This document shows positions 12,361 to 23,439 of a stretch of DNA of 64,000 nucleotides, one piece after another; positions within the stretch are counted from its first letter, which is position 1, and each line of letters begins with the position of its first letter. The notes beneath the pieces were generated by a model that was given only the letters and a program-made list of their open reading frames with translations, did not search any database and had not been told where the DNA came from. The stretch spans positions 56,499,352 through 56,563,351 of the forward strand of contig CM071570.1 of assembly GCA_036426205.1 (NCBI GenBank). The letters are read 5' to 3'. Made by a program: the position numbers and the translations under genes. The DNA is from Ascaphus truei (taxonomy: Eukaryota; Chordata; Amphibia; Anura; Ascaphidae).

Positions 12361-14162
12361 TTCGATATGTTTTTAACATATCTTAAAGCAACAGTCCCCA
12401 CTTGTCACCATTTTAATTCAGGTTACTATTTAACTTCAAAAGCTCTCTTCTTGCCCTTTCAAACCATGTTTATTTTTTAAATCTGCTTCATTGAATTTGA
12501 AATAGTAAGTGTCCAGTAAGTTAAAATGGAGCTCAGAGAGCCAAGTGCAGTCTAACGGTTAACATGGTAACTTCAGATTAAGAAAATCATGGGTTGTTTT
12601 TTTTAACAATATAATTAATTTTTTTTTTAAAGAGCAGAACATGTTCGGTGGGCGAGATACTAACATTGCTGCTTGTTGAGTTTAATTGGGAGAATAAATT
12701 ATTTCCTCCAAATCATGTAAATTCCAATGGCAAAAGCAGGAATAGACGCCTCTAGTTTTAAACTCGCATTATCTATTGACAAACCTTTAGGAAAACATTA
12801 CTTCTAATTCAGACTCCAAAGACATGTAGAAGGGATCAGGAAAAAGCTCCAGAATGAAGCAAAATAATAGGGATTACTCCCTACAGATGTGCCATAATTC
12901 CCACACCTTTGCAAAATTATCAGAAGAATGGAAGCAATGCAAAAAGGACAACAATCCAACTACTGATCTTTGAATCAGTGATTAAAAGTTTTCTATAAAG
13001 TTGTGGCATTTTGCATTTTTTGAGGACTTATGAGATTTGTTATGTGTATGCAGTGCGTTTCCCAGTGTTTAGTGGTTTCTGTGGTGATACTCATGAAGAT
13101 TGCTAGTTTTTACAAAGCTGTGGATATAAAAAAAATGCAAATGGACTGCGATTTTCTCAAAGAAATTGCATGTCGTTTTCAGCACCATTTTTGTTTTTAG
13201 AAATGTATACAAAGATAAAACAAATAAAACTGTGAAAACATCTCTAGAACGCGCAGTCCTAGTTTTTCTCTGAAAGATAGCAGGCGTCTCAGATGATGGT
13301 GTTTCATTGTTTCTCAGCTGCATCTCCCAATTTCATTTCTTTAGCAACCAGGTCTTTATCGTAGACTGTTCTTGCAGTTGTGTTATCTGTCAACTATCTC
13401 AGCGCTTCTAGTGAATCCTAGCTGTCAAAACCAACATCCCTTTTTAGGCTACTTGCACAAGACTAAACATAGTGCATTTATCTTACTACTGTATGGTACT
13501 TCTCTCCGTTCAGTGGTCATTCTGTGCTACTTCAGTTTTATATCATAAGTCCCACAGTGGTTGAGTTTTTTGAACATGCAAAAAGAAAACAATTTCACTA
13601 TTGCTATTCAAGTTACCACATGATTTAATTTGTATTTTTTTAAAATTAATTCTTTGTTATTTTAATTCCTAAAATCCTAAAACAATTGCGTACATTTATT
13701 TTGGCAGATAAGAAACACTGAAATCAAGTGATAGTGATAGTTGGGCTCATTTAAATGAGATGGGTAGCCAGATTGATAATTCTTGTCATTTAGTGCCCAC
13801 AGAAGGATAATAACAAGCTTAGAATGCCAAAATATACTTTATTGCACAGGTTTACTGATAAATGTGTTGTAGAAAAAGCATAGTACACATGGGGACACGT
13901 TATAAAAGTGATTTTAAGGCAGCAGTCACTCAATTTCACTACCATTTAAGCAGCTGTCTTTTTACCTTGAAAAAATATGGAGAGGGTTTATCAAGGTAAA
14001 TCCCTTTCATGACCCACTGTAACATGATTTTTGTTAGCAAAGTACACATTTGGGGTTGTTCTTCATGGAATCTGCTTTGAAAAAACATTTGTACTGTACT
14101 CCACAATGCTGAATCTCCAATGTGATACTTATGCTATGTGTATAATAAATATGAGGCTTGTG
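12361..14162. other. No gene recognised
   Basis: AT-rich. Two lone ends resembling the TTAA-flanked MITE family occur: TTAAAGCAACAGTCC at about 12384 and TTAAGGCAGCAGTCA at about 13916. Matching opposite ends were not found, so these may be truncated copies. Confidence 0.4.
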
Positions 14163-14493
14163 TTAAAGGAGCAGTCCTCGTGACTCTTAAAAAAAAAAAA
14201 AAAAAAAGTGTTGATTTCAGCTCTGGGGACACCCTGCTTCCAGAGATACTTACCTGAGTAAGGGGTGCCAGTATTTCTATGCTGTTTAAATGTCCCGGTC
14301 ACGCGGGCCAATAGGAAGCTGCCAGTGATGACATCATCACTTCCTATTGGCCTGCAGGACTTTTAAACTGCCATATTGTGAACCCAGCCATGGCTCCTAA
14401 GGGGAGAAACCAGCACCCTGTATTGAGATAAATATCTCCGGAAGCAGGGATTCCCCGGAGCTGAAATAAAAGCCACATGGACTGCTGCTTTAG
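14163..14493. mobile_element. TTAA-flanked foldback MITE (piggyBac-type target site)
   Basis: The left end is TTAA followed by AGGAGCAGTCCTCGTG. The right end is ATGGACTGCTGCT followed by TTAG, so the ends are inverted repeats at a TTAA site with one change. The interior is a long foldback: TCAGCTCTGGGGACACC pairs with the inverse of GGATTCCCCGGAGCTGA. The centre is the palindrome GGCCAATAGGAAG...CTTCCTATTGGCC around GATGACATCATC. There is no coding capacity. TTAA targets are known for piggyBac-type elements, but the transposase family that moved it is an inference. Confidence 0.7.
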
Positions 14494-14774
14494 AGTGCCC
14501 CGCAAATATAAATTAGTTGTATGAAAATTATTTTAATATATAGTACAAAGTTCATAACCGAGTACAAAGCAGTTCTTTTTTCTGAAGATTGTCATCATTT
14601 TATATGTAATTTGAAAATGTACCCTTTTGTTCTGTTGGATTTTTTTTACATTGAAGTCTATTGCCTCTTGCCTCTGTTACCTTGAATACCATCAGATGGT
14701 CATAAATTGGCAAGCAACACACTATGAAGTCAAAATGTGAATACTCAACTAATATTATAAATAAACGATAGCAC

Positions 14775-16520
14775 ATCAGAGAATTCGTCGGGTGATGAGT
14801 GGAAGACGGCCTTTAATATGCGTGATGGGCACTACGAATATCTTGTTCTGACACTGTAAAGCACCGGCTGGATTCAGAACATTGTGAATGAGGTATTTAG
14901 GAATCCTATCGACAAGGATGTCATTGTATACCTGGACGACATCCTGATTTTCTCAAAATCAGCACAGGAACATCCAGGCCAAGTGATGCAGGTCCTAAAA
15001 TAATTGCGTGAGAATCATCTATTCGCAAAGCTGGAGAAATACCAATTTCCACCAGTCTAGTACCTCATTTCTGGGATATGCCATGTCGGCTACTGGATTA
15101 GCCATGGACCCAGCCAAAGTCAAAGCCATTCTGGAGTGGCCACGTAATCTCAGCCTGAAAGCTGTCCAGCGGTTTCTTGGATTTTTGAATTATTACTGCC
15201 GGTTTATCCAGAACTTTTCGTCTGTCTTGGCGCCTATTACCACATTAACAAAGAAAGGGGCGGATCCTTCTCAATGGTCTGCTGAGGCGGTGGAGGCATT
15301 TGACTGACTCAAAACAGCCTTCACTTCGGCTCCAGTTCTGGTGCATCCGGATCCTGCTTTACACTTCACCCTAGAGGTAGATGCATATGATGTCATGGCA
15401 GGAGCAGTGCTATCCCAGCAGAAAAAGCCAAGTTGTACCCTTGTGCATTCTTCTCCCAAAAAATCTCTCCAGCCGAACGGAACTATGACGTGGGAAACCG
15501 AGAACTCTTGGCCATGAAATCAGCCTTACAAGAATGGAGACACTTGCTGGAGGGTACCGAAAATCCGGTCACTATACTCACAGACCACAAAAACCTCTTG
15601 TACGTCGAGGGCAACTGTCGATTGGGGTCGCGACAAGCGCGGTGTTCATTATTCTTCTCTCGTTTTAATTTTATTATTTCTTACTTACTAGAGTCCAGGA
15701 GTGTAAGGCGGACACTCTTTCCCGCCAATTCCTGGTTGATGACGTGGCAGAGGACTGGGAAGAACCCATACTTCCTCCTTCCCGCATCACCTCGGAGGCC
15801 ACCTTTGACTTCTTTGAGGACATCATTCAGGACCAATCCCACATCCCAGCAGGCCTCAAGGTTCCGGAAGGATGCCTTTTCATCTCGCCAGCCTTTCGTT
15901 GGAAGGTCTTGGAATGGAGTCAAAGCTCCAAGGGCTCTGGTCATCCTGGAGAAAGGAGAACCATCGAATTGCTGGAACTGACTTTCTGTGGCCTGGGATT
16001 CAGAACGAGGCTAAGACCTTTGTGGCCATCTGTCCTTTCTGCGCTCAGACAAAGATGCCCAGGAATCGTCCTACAGGGTTACTACAACCTCTCCTGATCC
16101 TGGATCGGTCATGGACTCATATTTCTATGGATTTTATTGTGGAGCTACCGTTATCTAAGAGTATGACCACGATCCTGATGGGCGTAGATTGGTTCTCCAA
16201 ACAAACTCATTTAATTCCTCTGAAGGGATTACCCAATGCTGCAAAACTTTCTGAGGGTTTTACCAAAGAGGTGTTCCAACTTTATGGAGCCCCTCAAGTC
16301 ATCGTGTCAGATTAGGGCACTCAGTTCATCTCCACGTTCTGGTGGGCCTTTTGCCAGCAACTTGGAGCCTCCCTATATTGTTCATCCGCCTATCACCCCC
16401 AGTCGAATTGACAGACGGAGCAAAATAACCGGTCTTTGGAGCAATACATACGTTGCTTTATATCCAAAACTCAAGATGACTGGGCAGACTTCATGCCATG
16501 GGCAGAATTTTCACACAACA
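14775..16520 (+). pseudogene. Ty3/gypsy (chromovirus-like) pol relic: RT, RNase H, integrase
   Basis: Translation across several frames gives reverse transcriptase with DEWKTAF and the catalytic YLDD (14929-14940). The thumb/connection segment follows (FLGFLNYYCRFIQNFS). RNase H shows [20 protein letters not shown] and [11 protein letters not shown]. The integrase has a HPGERRT zinc-region start, CPFCAQTK, and catalytic-core blocks with D in SMDFIVELP, D in IVSD and E in QTEQ. In-frame stops (for example directly after IVSD at 16314-16316) and at least five frame changes show that it is dead. Gag, protease, the start of RT, the integrase tail and both LTRs are absent, so this is an internal fragment. 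The family role is copy-and-paste transposition through an RNA intermediate. Confidence 0.92.
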
Positions 16521-16529
16521 ACTAAGTGT

Positions 16530-17769
16530 ACAAATGTGAATGGTACAGTATGCATTAAAAATGGTATCTGTGCGCAAAAAATAGAACGTGCATCAAAATC
16601 ATCCACCAAGTTGAACTTTGTGTAAACTGTAAAGTATGTTTAAATTATTAGCACAGAATTTGCTATGTATCAACCAAAAGGTTGAATTATATAGGTTAAC
16701 AAAATGTATTCTTTTTTTACTGTATGGCTATTACAAATAATACCGGTATTACTCTAATAATTCATTTTTACAAACATTAGTTGTAAACATATAATTCAGT
16801 TTCAATATAAATTGTATCAATCAGGTATTTAACATGATGCAATGTGTCAGAATTAATTTAAAACCATGAACTATGTGTCATACCGTATGTCCAAAGTCAC
16901 ATAATGACCTTCATACTGTACATGCGGCACACATTTTATGAACGCTTGTACTATTTTAAGCACTAAAATGTTGACGCACGATAAAAAATTAAAATATTTT
17001 AGTACCTACTGTAGGCCTGATATTTTCCCCTGCTCAATTGCCTTAAATAAGCAGCTTCTTGATTGGAAAATCCCCCAAATAAAAGGTAGCAGATAACTGC
17101 TAGTAAAATACTGAAATTATTATCTGGTTAATGAAAATTATGCAAATATGTAGATAAATGGATATCTAATGTTAATGTTTCTCCTTTAAGACGCATGCCT
17201 TCGCTGAACCTGTTTCACAGCTCCTTTTGGTCTTTAATTTAAACAATTAGCGGTCAGGCACTAAATTATGCATTTCAATAAAATGACCAAAAGTAATGGC
17301 TTTTATAAGAGACACACAACTGGAAATTTTATTTTAATGTCACTCTGATGGTGCTTTTAAGTCAAGACGTAGCACAGCAATGTCAAATTATGTTAAACCT
17401 CAAGAGTTTTCAAAGAAATGACAGGAATTCCAGCTGTGAAGTACCTACAGTAGCATACGTTCGGCAACAGTCACAGCTGTTCCTTTCCTGTATAGTAAGT
17501 TGTGATTGCAGACAACCTGTGCTTCAGTAAACTGAGAGCATAAGTTGATAGTATTCCTGCCTAACCTTTTAGATGGCGTTTTTCAGAAGGTGGTTTGAAC
17601 TGTGAAATGTCTGAGCATTATTTTACTTTGACGGCAAGCAAGTATGAAATATGGTACGGTTGGATGCCGACAAAGGAAATGTGTATTCGGTATTTAGTGC
17701 TCAAAGATTGTTGCCCTGTTGTAAATACAATATGCACTTGTGCTAATTAAGTGGCTAGTAGCAGATCTC
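16530..17769. other. AT-rich non-coding stretch, possibly conserved
   Basis: No gene or repeat termini. The part at 17130-17420 is dense in homeodomain- and POU-like words: ATGCAAAT at about 17139, TTAATTTAAACAATTA, AAATTATGCATTTC. It has no internal repeats. That texture is common in conserved enhancers but also arises by chance in AT-rich DNA. Confidence 0.3.
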
Positions 17770-18604
17770 CCATGCACTACCAAATGTAATTGTAGCCCTT
17801 TTTCTGAACCCTCCCAAAGGAACTACTGGTCACTGTACAACACCTGCGGCTCCAGGAGATCTGAGCCTCCGCTAGCTGGGAGCCTGGGGTAACACTCATA
17901 CACTTACTTAACGCAGCGCCTCCACTTACCCAGGATCCCCGTGATGTGAGATTCCCCTGGGCAAGAAACATACAACACCATATGATTGTAACTGGTTTTA
18001 CTAATAATAATGCACGGTAGCAATAACACAACATGTACACTTATACTCTAACGGTATAACCTTGACGTGTAACCTTAGTGGCTCGGCCACCCTCATCAGG
18101 AGCAACGTCTCTGTCCCCTCACCGCGTGCCCCACACACTGTGTCCATATATGTTAAAGTGATGGTATAGGCTCAGTTCTTTAACCACTCGCTCAGTGTTC
18201 CTAAAGAGTTTAGCCTAAGGCGGGATCACCGCCTGTTGACCGGTGTTGGTGCACTTGATGTTATAGTACCTTCCGGTCACGGCGGTGACCAGTACCTCTT
18301 CGCAAAGGGTCAGATGAATCACGGTCTGCCTCTTGGTCTTAATGTCCAGCCGTCTGGTCCCAGACGACTCGCCAGCAACCTGCTCCGCACGCTTGTCTCT
18401 TTGTCCCTAGCTGTCTACACGGTAAGGGTGATGCTCGCTACTACTATAGGCCGTCCCTGCAGCACAGCAACCTTTGGTGTCTTCAGGGAACACTCCTAGG
18501 GGCCTACGGGGTAGCCTGTCCTATGCAGGTGGGTCACTGACCCCCTGCACCCCCACTACCTCTCCCTTCACCACCCGGGTCCCCTCTGACTAACCTCTCC
18601 CTAA

Positions 18605-18765
18605 CCTCTGCAGCAAACGCACTGCATTCACACTGAACCTGCAGCAACCCACTGCACTCACACGGAACCTGCAGCACCCACTGCACTCATTCGGTACCTG
18701 CAGCAACCCACTGCAGCCAATCTGGTACCTGCAGCTACACTGCACTGCACACACACACTGTGCCT
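18605..18765. repeat. Tandem repeat, unit about 33 bp
   Basis: The unit AACCTGCAGCAACCCACTGC with a variable ACTCACACGG tail recurs about four to five times with substitutions. Confidence 0.75.
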
Positions 18766-19087
18766 ACTTGTCAGTGCTCACAGCACTACCATCCGTGACA
18801 CTGACAAGACTGCACACTCACACCTAAGGGCAGGGTCCCTAACCTAGGGGCCGTCCCTCAGTACCTACCCACTACCCTGGTGGGAATTGGGGCCTGCCTG
18901 GGATCTGGGGAACTACCTTACCTGGTATAGGAGCCACTTGCTCCCTACACCCTTCCTTCCTGCTCCCAGCTCCAACTGCCAAACGTGGTCCCCGCAACAT
19001 TGTACCCTTCCTCCACAGGAGAAGCTGCAAAACCCTATATGCTGGCTGGCTGCACGTGATGTGGGTGAAAGGGCAATCCCCAGAGGC

Positions 19088-19104
19088 TGCTGGGAATTGT
19101 AGTC
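19088..19104 (-). promoter_or_regulatory. ZNF143-type promoter motif
   Basis: On the minus strand the sequence is GGACTACAATTCCCAGC, which matches the vertebrate promoter motif ACTACAATTCCC bound by ZNF143/STAF. About 50 bp away, TGCGCCTGCGCGA (around 19149-19161) resembles an NRF1 site. Both motifs are typical of CpG-island promoters, and the surrounding 19080-19340 is CpG-dense. Several transposable elements also carry this motif, so it does not prove a host gene. Confidence 0.5.
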
Positions 19105-19565
19105 CACTCAGGACCTCTTTAGCATTGGGACCGCGTGCGCTACCCTTACTGCGCCTGCGCGACCAATGCGTACGCTCGTGCAACCTGTCATGGCGGCCCC
19201 CACTAGCCGGGTGCACCGCCGAGGCTCCGGGGACTCGGAGCGCTCCCTCCTCCGGCCCCCACCCTCGTGCTGTGCCGGCGGGTCCGTCGCTGGCTCCGGC
19301 GGCACCCGCGATCGCTCGGCACGCTACAGAGGGGGTCTTTGGTGCTGAAATAAGACCAGGGCTACATAATATACATTAAATAGTCCAACAGATATTGTAA
19401 TTGTCATTGGACTTTGATGCTGTGTTGTATGTTTCCTGTTGTGTTAGCTTTTCATTTAACATCTCAAGAATTATCTCTGCTTACACTGGACACATTGGTT
19501 TGTTATAACATTGTAGTTTTTTTTTTTGCAAATGATAACATTAACTCAAACGATTAACACTATTT

Positions 19566-19850
19566 ATGCTTATGTTATAATAATAATAACTTTATTTCAT
19601 ATAGAGCTTTTCTCCCAATGGGACTTCAGTATAATGCGCGGTATGCAGCACATAGGAATTGTTACAGACACAGATGAGTCCTGCCCCGATGAGCTTACAA
19701 TCTATGTTTTTGGTGCAGAGGCACAGGGAGACTTGCATCCATATGGAATTGTCTCTGGGAATTGAACCAGGCTCCCCGGATTCAAAATCAGTTCTGTTGT
19801 TTACAGTCAGTGTTCTTACTCACTGAGCCACTACTTCTCTCTGTATGTTA
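19566..19850 (-). mobile_element. CORE-SINE (tRNA-headed, MIR-like), copy 1
   Basis: Read on the minus strand, the head has an A-box-like TGGCTCAGTGAG and a B-box-like GGTTCAATTCCC. It is followed by CTCCCTGTGCCTC, the conserved core seen in MIR-like SINEs, and ACATAGATTGTAAGCTC. The 3' tail ends near CTATATGAAATAAAG with a TTATTATTAT run. The TGACCTTGGG part of the core is lost in this copy. It is non-coding, transcribed by RNA polymerase III in the family, and mobilised by a partner LINE. Confidence 0.75.
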
Positions 19851-20069
19851 CTGTACTTACAGGCAGTCCTCGTTTTATGATGTTAATGGCTTATCCGACG
19901 CTATGCAATGCATAGCTATGGTCATTTTTACGATGCCAAAACGGCTTATCCGACACTCGTACGATGCTTTACAAAGTTGCAAAATGTGGCCAATCAGAAG
20001 GCTGCAGGTCAGGGAAATCATCCAGATCAGTCTGTGTGAAGGTTTAGTGGTGTATTTAGGCCCTTAACC

Positions 20070-21834
20070 ATGTCTGATAAAAGCAAAAAAGTAAGTGATG
20101 TTGCTCAAAAACGTCATAGAAAATCTGTTACTTTAGAGACAAAACTCAACATCATTAAGTGCTCAGAGAAAGGAGAGACGAATACAGAAATTGGACGTGC
20201 CTTGGATATACCTCGCAGAACTGTTGTGACAATTATAAAAGATAAGACAAGAATATTGGAACAGATTAAGGGCTCAGTTCCTATGCAAGGCACAACAATA
20301 AGGCAACGTGTTGGACATATTGCTGAGGTAGAAAAACTCTTCATCATATGGCAGGAAGATCAATCCCAGAGTCTTTATGAGGACATTAAGCACCAGCATG
20401 GAGAAAGGTCCACTGATGAAACGTTCACTGCAAGTAGGGGCTGGTTTATACAGTTTAAAGAGAGGAAAAACTTGCATAACATTAAAGTGACCAGGGAAGC
20501 TGCTAGTGCTGAGGAGGAGGTAGCTAAAACCTTCCCTGTTACATTAGCCAAAATTATAGAGGATGGTGGCTATTGTGCTTGTCAAGTTTTCAATGCAGAC
20601 GAGACTGGGCTCTACTGGAAGAAAATGCCCAGTAGAAGCTACATTGCAAAAGAGGAAAAATCTATGCCTGGTTTTAAAGTAGCAGGCTTACTCTTCTGTT
20701 TGGATCAAATGCTGCAGATGATTGTAAGCTAAAACCGTTGCTGTTTACCATGCAGAAAACCCTAGGGCATTCAAGGGTTATGCAAAGAGCACACTTACAG
20801 TGATTTGGAAGTCCAACCATAAGGCATGGGTAACAAGGAGCCTTTTGAAGGACTGGTTCCAACATAATTTTGTTCCAGCTGTGCAATTGTATTGCACAAG
20901 GCAAAATCTTGATTTTAAAGCATTGTTGCTCCTGGACAATGCTCGTGGCCATCCTGTGTTCCTGGATGACCACCATCCAAACATCATGGTGCTGTTCATG
21001 CCCCCCAACACTATCTCATTGATACAGCCGATGGACCAGGGGGTTATTGCTTCATTCAAGGCCTACTATCTTAGGTGAACATTTGCCCAGGCCATCAGAG
21101 CAACTGATGTGGAAGGAGTTCCAACCTTAAAATAATTTTGGATGGGTTACAACATTCTCCATGCAGTAAGAAACATCAGAGACGTATGGAATGAGGTCAA
21201 ACAATCTAATTTAAATGGTGTTTGGCGTAAATTGTGCCTTGATTTTGTCTCAGATTTCCAAGGCATTACAGAGACTGTTGCAGAGGTTACAGAAAGTGTT
21301 GTGCAAATGGGCAGAGATCTCAAGTTAGATGTGGAAACTGAGGATATTGAGGAGTTGCTCGCCTCACATTCTAACAAGTTGAGCAATGAAGACCTCATGC
21401 AATTAGAACAGCAAAAAATTGCTGAAGAAGAGGCCCACCAATCTGCAGAAGTGGCACAACCTCGTAAATCTTTAACAACCAAAATGTTGACTGCGGCATT
21501 TAAGCACATTGATAGCGCCATAGCCATATTTGAGGAAAATGACCCCAACATTGAACGCAGTTCTTCAGTTAGTGGCGGGGTGTCCAACCTCATCAGCTGC
21601 TCTAGAGAGATCTACAGGCAGAAAAGGAAAGGGTCTGTCCAGACTTCATTGAAGAGCTTCTTCCTTAAGAGGCCCACACCTTCAAGTCCACCTACATCAC
21701 CTCCAAGAAGTCCTTCATCCGTTGAAGATACCCCCATTCATCTTCCTCCAATAATTGATGGGGTTTTTTTGCTCATACTGTACATTACTGCACAGAATAC
21801 AGTTTTATTATACAGTTCTGGATTCAATAAATAG
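20070..21834 (+). pseudogene. Tigger-like transposase, broken
   Basis: The start ATG at 20070 opens a 220-codon frame. Residues about 15-60 form a psq-type helix-turn-helix (SVTLETKLNIIK, IGRALDIPRRTV). A CENP-B-like second DNA-binding region follows (SRGWFIQFKERKNLHN), then the first catalytic block NADETGLYWKKMP. A frameshift near 20690 interrupts the core. Later frames give the second catalytic block LLLDNARGHP (about 20928) and the MPPNTISLIQPMDQGV motif. Stops at 21076-21078 and 21130-21132 interrupt it further. The C-terminal region (21142-21834) is open for 230 codons and ends in a proline/serine-rich tail. Catalytic aspartates D, D remain visible. The gene is recent enough to read almost end to end but cannot make an intact protein. 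Confidence 0.9.
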
Positions 21835-21876
21835 AATCTTTACATCATAATTTATATGTGTGCTGCAAAATATTTA

Positions 21877-22367
21877 GGGGCCTATGCAGAGAGCAGCGAA
21901 TTTTAAAATTGGCGAATTTATTAAAAAGTAGCTTTTTTGGAGAGTTTTATTCTCCATATGCAGAAAAGTGCGAATTCTGCTATGTTTAACATGGATGCGT
22001 GTGGCGAGTTTAAATTGGCGAGATGCGCGCTTCAGAAACGTGTAAAAACAAATTCGCGCCTTTTTTTTCCCCTTTGCAATGGCCGCGAGCGGCAGCTTCT
22101 TGCCAGTTTTTTCTGGCGAGGCAAAAAGGAGACAATCGCGCCATTTTATTGGCGCGAACAGCCGCTAGATGCCGTTCGCGCCTCTCTGCATACGGATATT
22201 TTTAAAACTGGCGAGATTGAGGTTCTCGCCAGCCGCGAGGCGAGTTTTACAAATAGAAAAGAAAAATTGGCGTGTTTTTCGGAACTCGCCATTTTCTGCT
22301 GCTTTCTGCGCGATTTTCTCCAAAAAATGGCGAATTTCGAAATAGCGCTGCTCTCTGCATAGGCCCC
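21877..22367. mobile_element. PIF/Harbinger-like MITE nested in the Tigger element
   Basis: The ends are perfect inverted copies of GGGGCCTATGCAGAGAGCAG and are flanked by TTA on both sides (21874-21876, 22368-22370). A TTA/TAA 3-bp duplication is characteristic of PIF/Harbinger elements. The interior is rich in the word GGCGA and in GCGCG, quite unlike the Tigger DNA around it. An open frame of 141 codons (21937-22362) spans it but looks like a chance product of the base composition. It lies between the transposase stop and the Tigger 3' end, so it inserted after Tigger did. Confidence 0.85.
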
Positions 22368-22804
22368 TTAGTGTATTTTAGTGTTAAAAATGCCTTCAGG
22401 AACGGAACCTTTAATTAAAACAGTGTTCCTATGGGAAAATGTGTTTCGCTTTACAACGTTTCGCTATACAACGCCATTTTGAGTAACATATTGTGTTGGA
22501 TAACCGAGGACTGCCTGTACTAGTTCTGATTAATTATGCACCAACACAAAAGTTGTTCACTCACAAGAAACATTAAAAGCCGTATTTATTAACAGTGCTT
22601 TACCAAAGACACTTTGGGCTTAATTTAGAGTTTAGACATAATTACAAAAATAGTGTTGTAAAGAAGATGGCTCTAGGTCATCGTTTTTTCAGAAATATGA
22701 CTGATATAGAGTTAGATATAACAGTCACAAATAACTGTAATTAATTTATTATAGTGAGGCCTTTTATTCGCGCCATTGGCTATGTGTAGTTTTTACATCT
22801 TGCA

Positions 22805-23230
22805 CAATCATATAATAATACCTTTATTTATATAGCGTTTTTCTCCCAATGGGACTCAAAGCACTTCACTAAAAGGGAAAAAGAAGAAAACATTTAAGGT
22901 TAGAAACGAGAGCAAACACAAGGAAAGGTACAATACAGGATTGGATAGTACTGTAGGTATTAAACGCGGACAGGTTGTGGTTCATTAATTAAAAGCCTGA
23001 GTAAACAGGTACGTCATGAGCCTGTTATAGATTCCTAGAGAGGGAGTCTCTCGAACTGTATTGAGGCTGACTTTTCCAAAGAGTGGGAGCAATGTGGCTA
23101 AAAGCTCGGGCCCCAAAGGAAGTTAAGGTGATTCTGGGAACTGTTAGGAGTCCTTCATTTGCAGATTGAAGTGAGTGAATAGGAATGTAGGGCACTAAAC
23201 CACTTTCAGATAGCTGGGTCCATGTCATGT
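22805..23230 (-). mobile_element. 3' end of a CR1/L2-type LINE
   Basis: The minus strand encodes LLTVPRITLTSFGARAFS followed by APTLWKS. This block lies near the C-terminus of many L2/CR1-group LINE reverse-transcriptase proteins. A stop soon after leads into a 3' UTR that ends GGGAGAAAAACGCTATATAAATAAAGG and a TATTATTAT tail. Only about the last 430 bp survive, as usual for 5'-truncated LINE copies. Confidence 0.75.
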
Positions 23231-23439
23231 AGTTCTTTGAATGTCAACATGCCAATCATTAAATATATTTGCCATTTTACAGGCAGCTAGTGCAGAGAAT
23301 AAGTCTTGGTTTTTTTTTATTTACAAATTAGGAATGTTTTCATTTTATTATATACTAGCTGAGAGACCCGGCGTTGCCCGGGATGTAATTTCGGGGGGGG
23401 GGGGGGGGGCGGTACGACAGGGTTAGCTTCCCCCCCCCT

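Larger units (their letters stand above)
17770..19345. repeat. Composite GC-rich block ending in a CpG-rich promoter-like segment
   Basis: The block is clearly GC-richer than its flanks. 17770-18060 is a mixed segment, 18180-18540 a CG-containing segment, 18600-18765 a tandem repeat, and 19080-19340 a CpG-dense stretch with GCGCCTGCGCGACC and GGCGGGTCCGTCG. A 52-codon open frame starts at the ATG at 19190 in the CpG part (MAAPTSRVHRRG at its start). It has no recognisable domain and no obvious splice donor after it. The block could be the leader/LTR of an unrecognised retroelement or a first-exon CpG island. I lean toward the former because of its modular, repetitive make-up. Confidence 0.35.
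19860..22517 (+). mobile_element. Tigger-like (pogo superfamily) DNA transposon with nested MITE
   Basis: Terminal inverted repeats CAGGCAGTCCTCG start at 19860 and end at 22517, each flanked by TA (19858-19859, 22518-22519), as expected for the Tc1/mariner/pogo superfamily. The subterminal words also pair: TTATCCGACGCTATGCAATG on the left with an inverted CGTTTCGCTATACAACG on the right. The element is 2658 bp including a 491-bp MITE at 21877-22367, so the original was about 2.16 kb. It carries one transposase gene, now broken. Confidence 0.92.
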
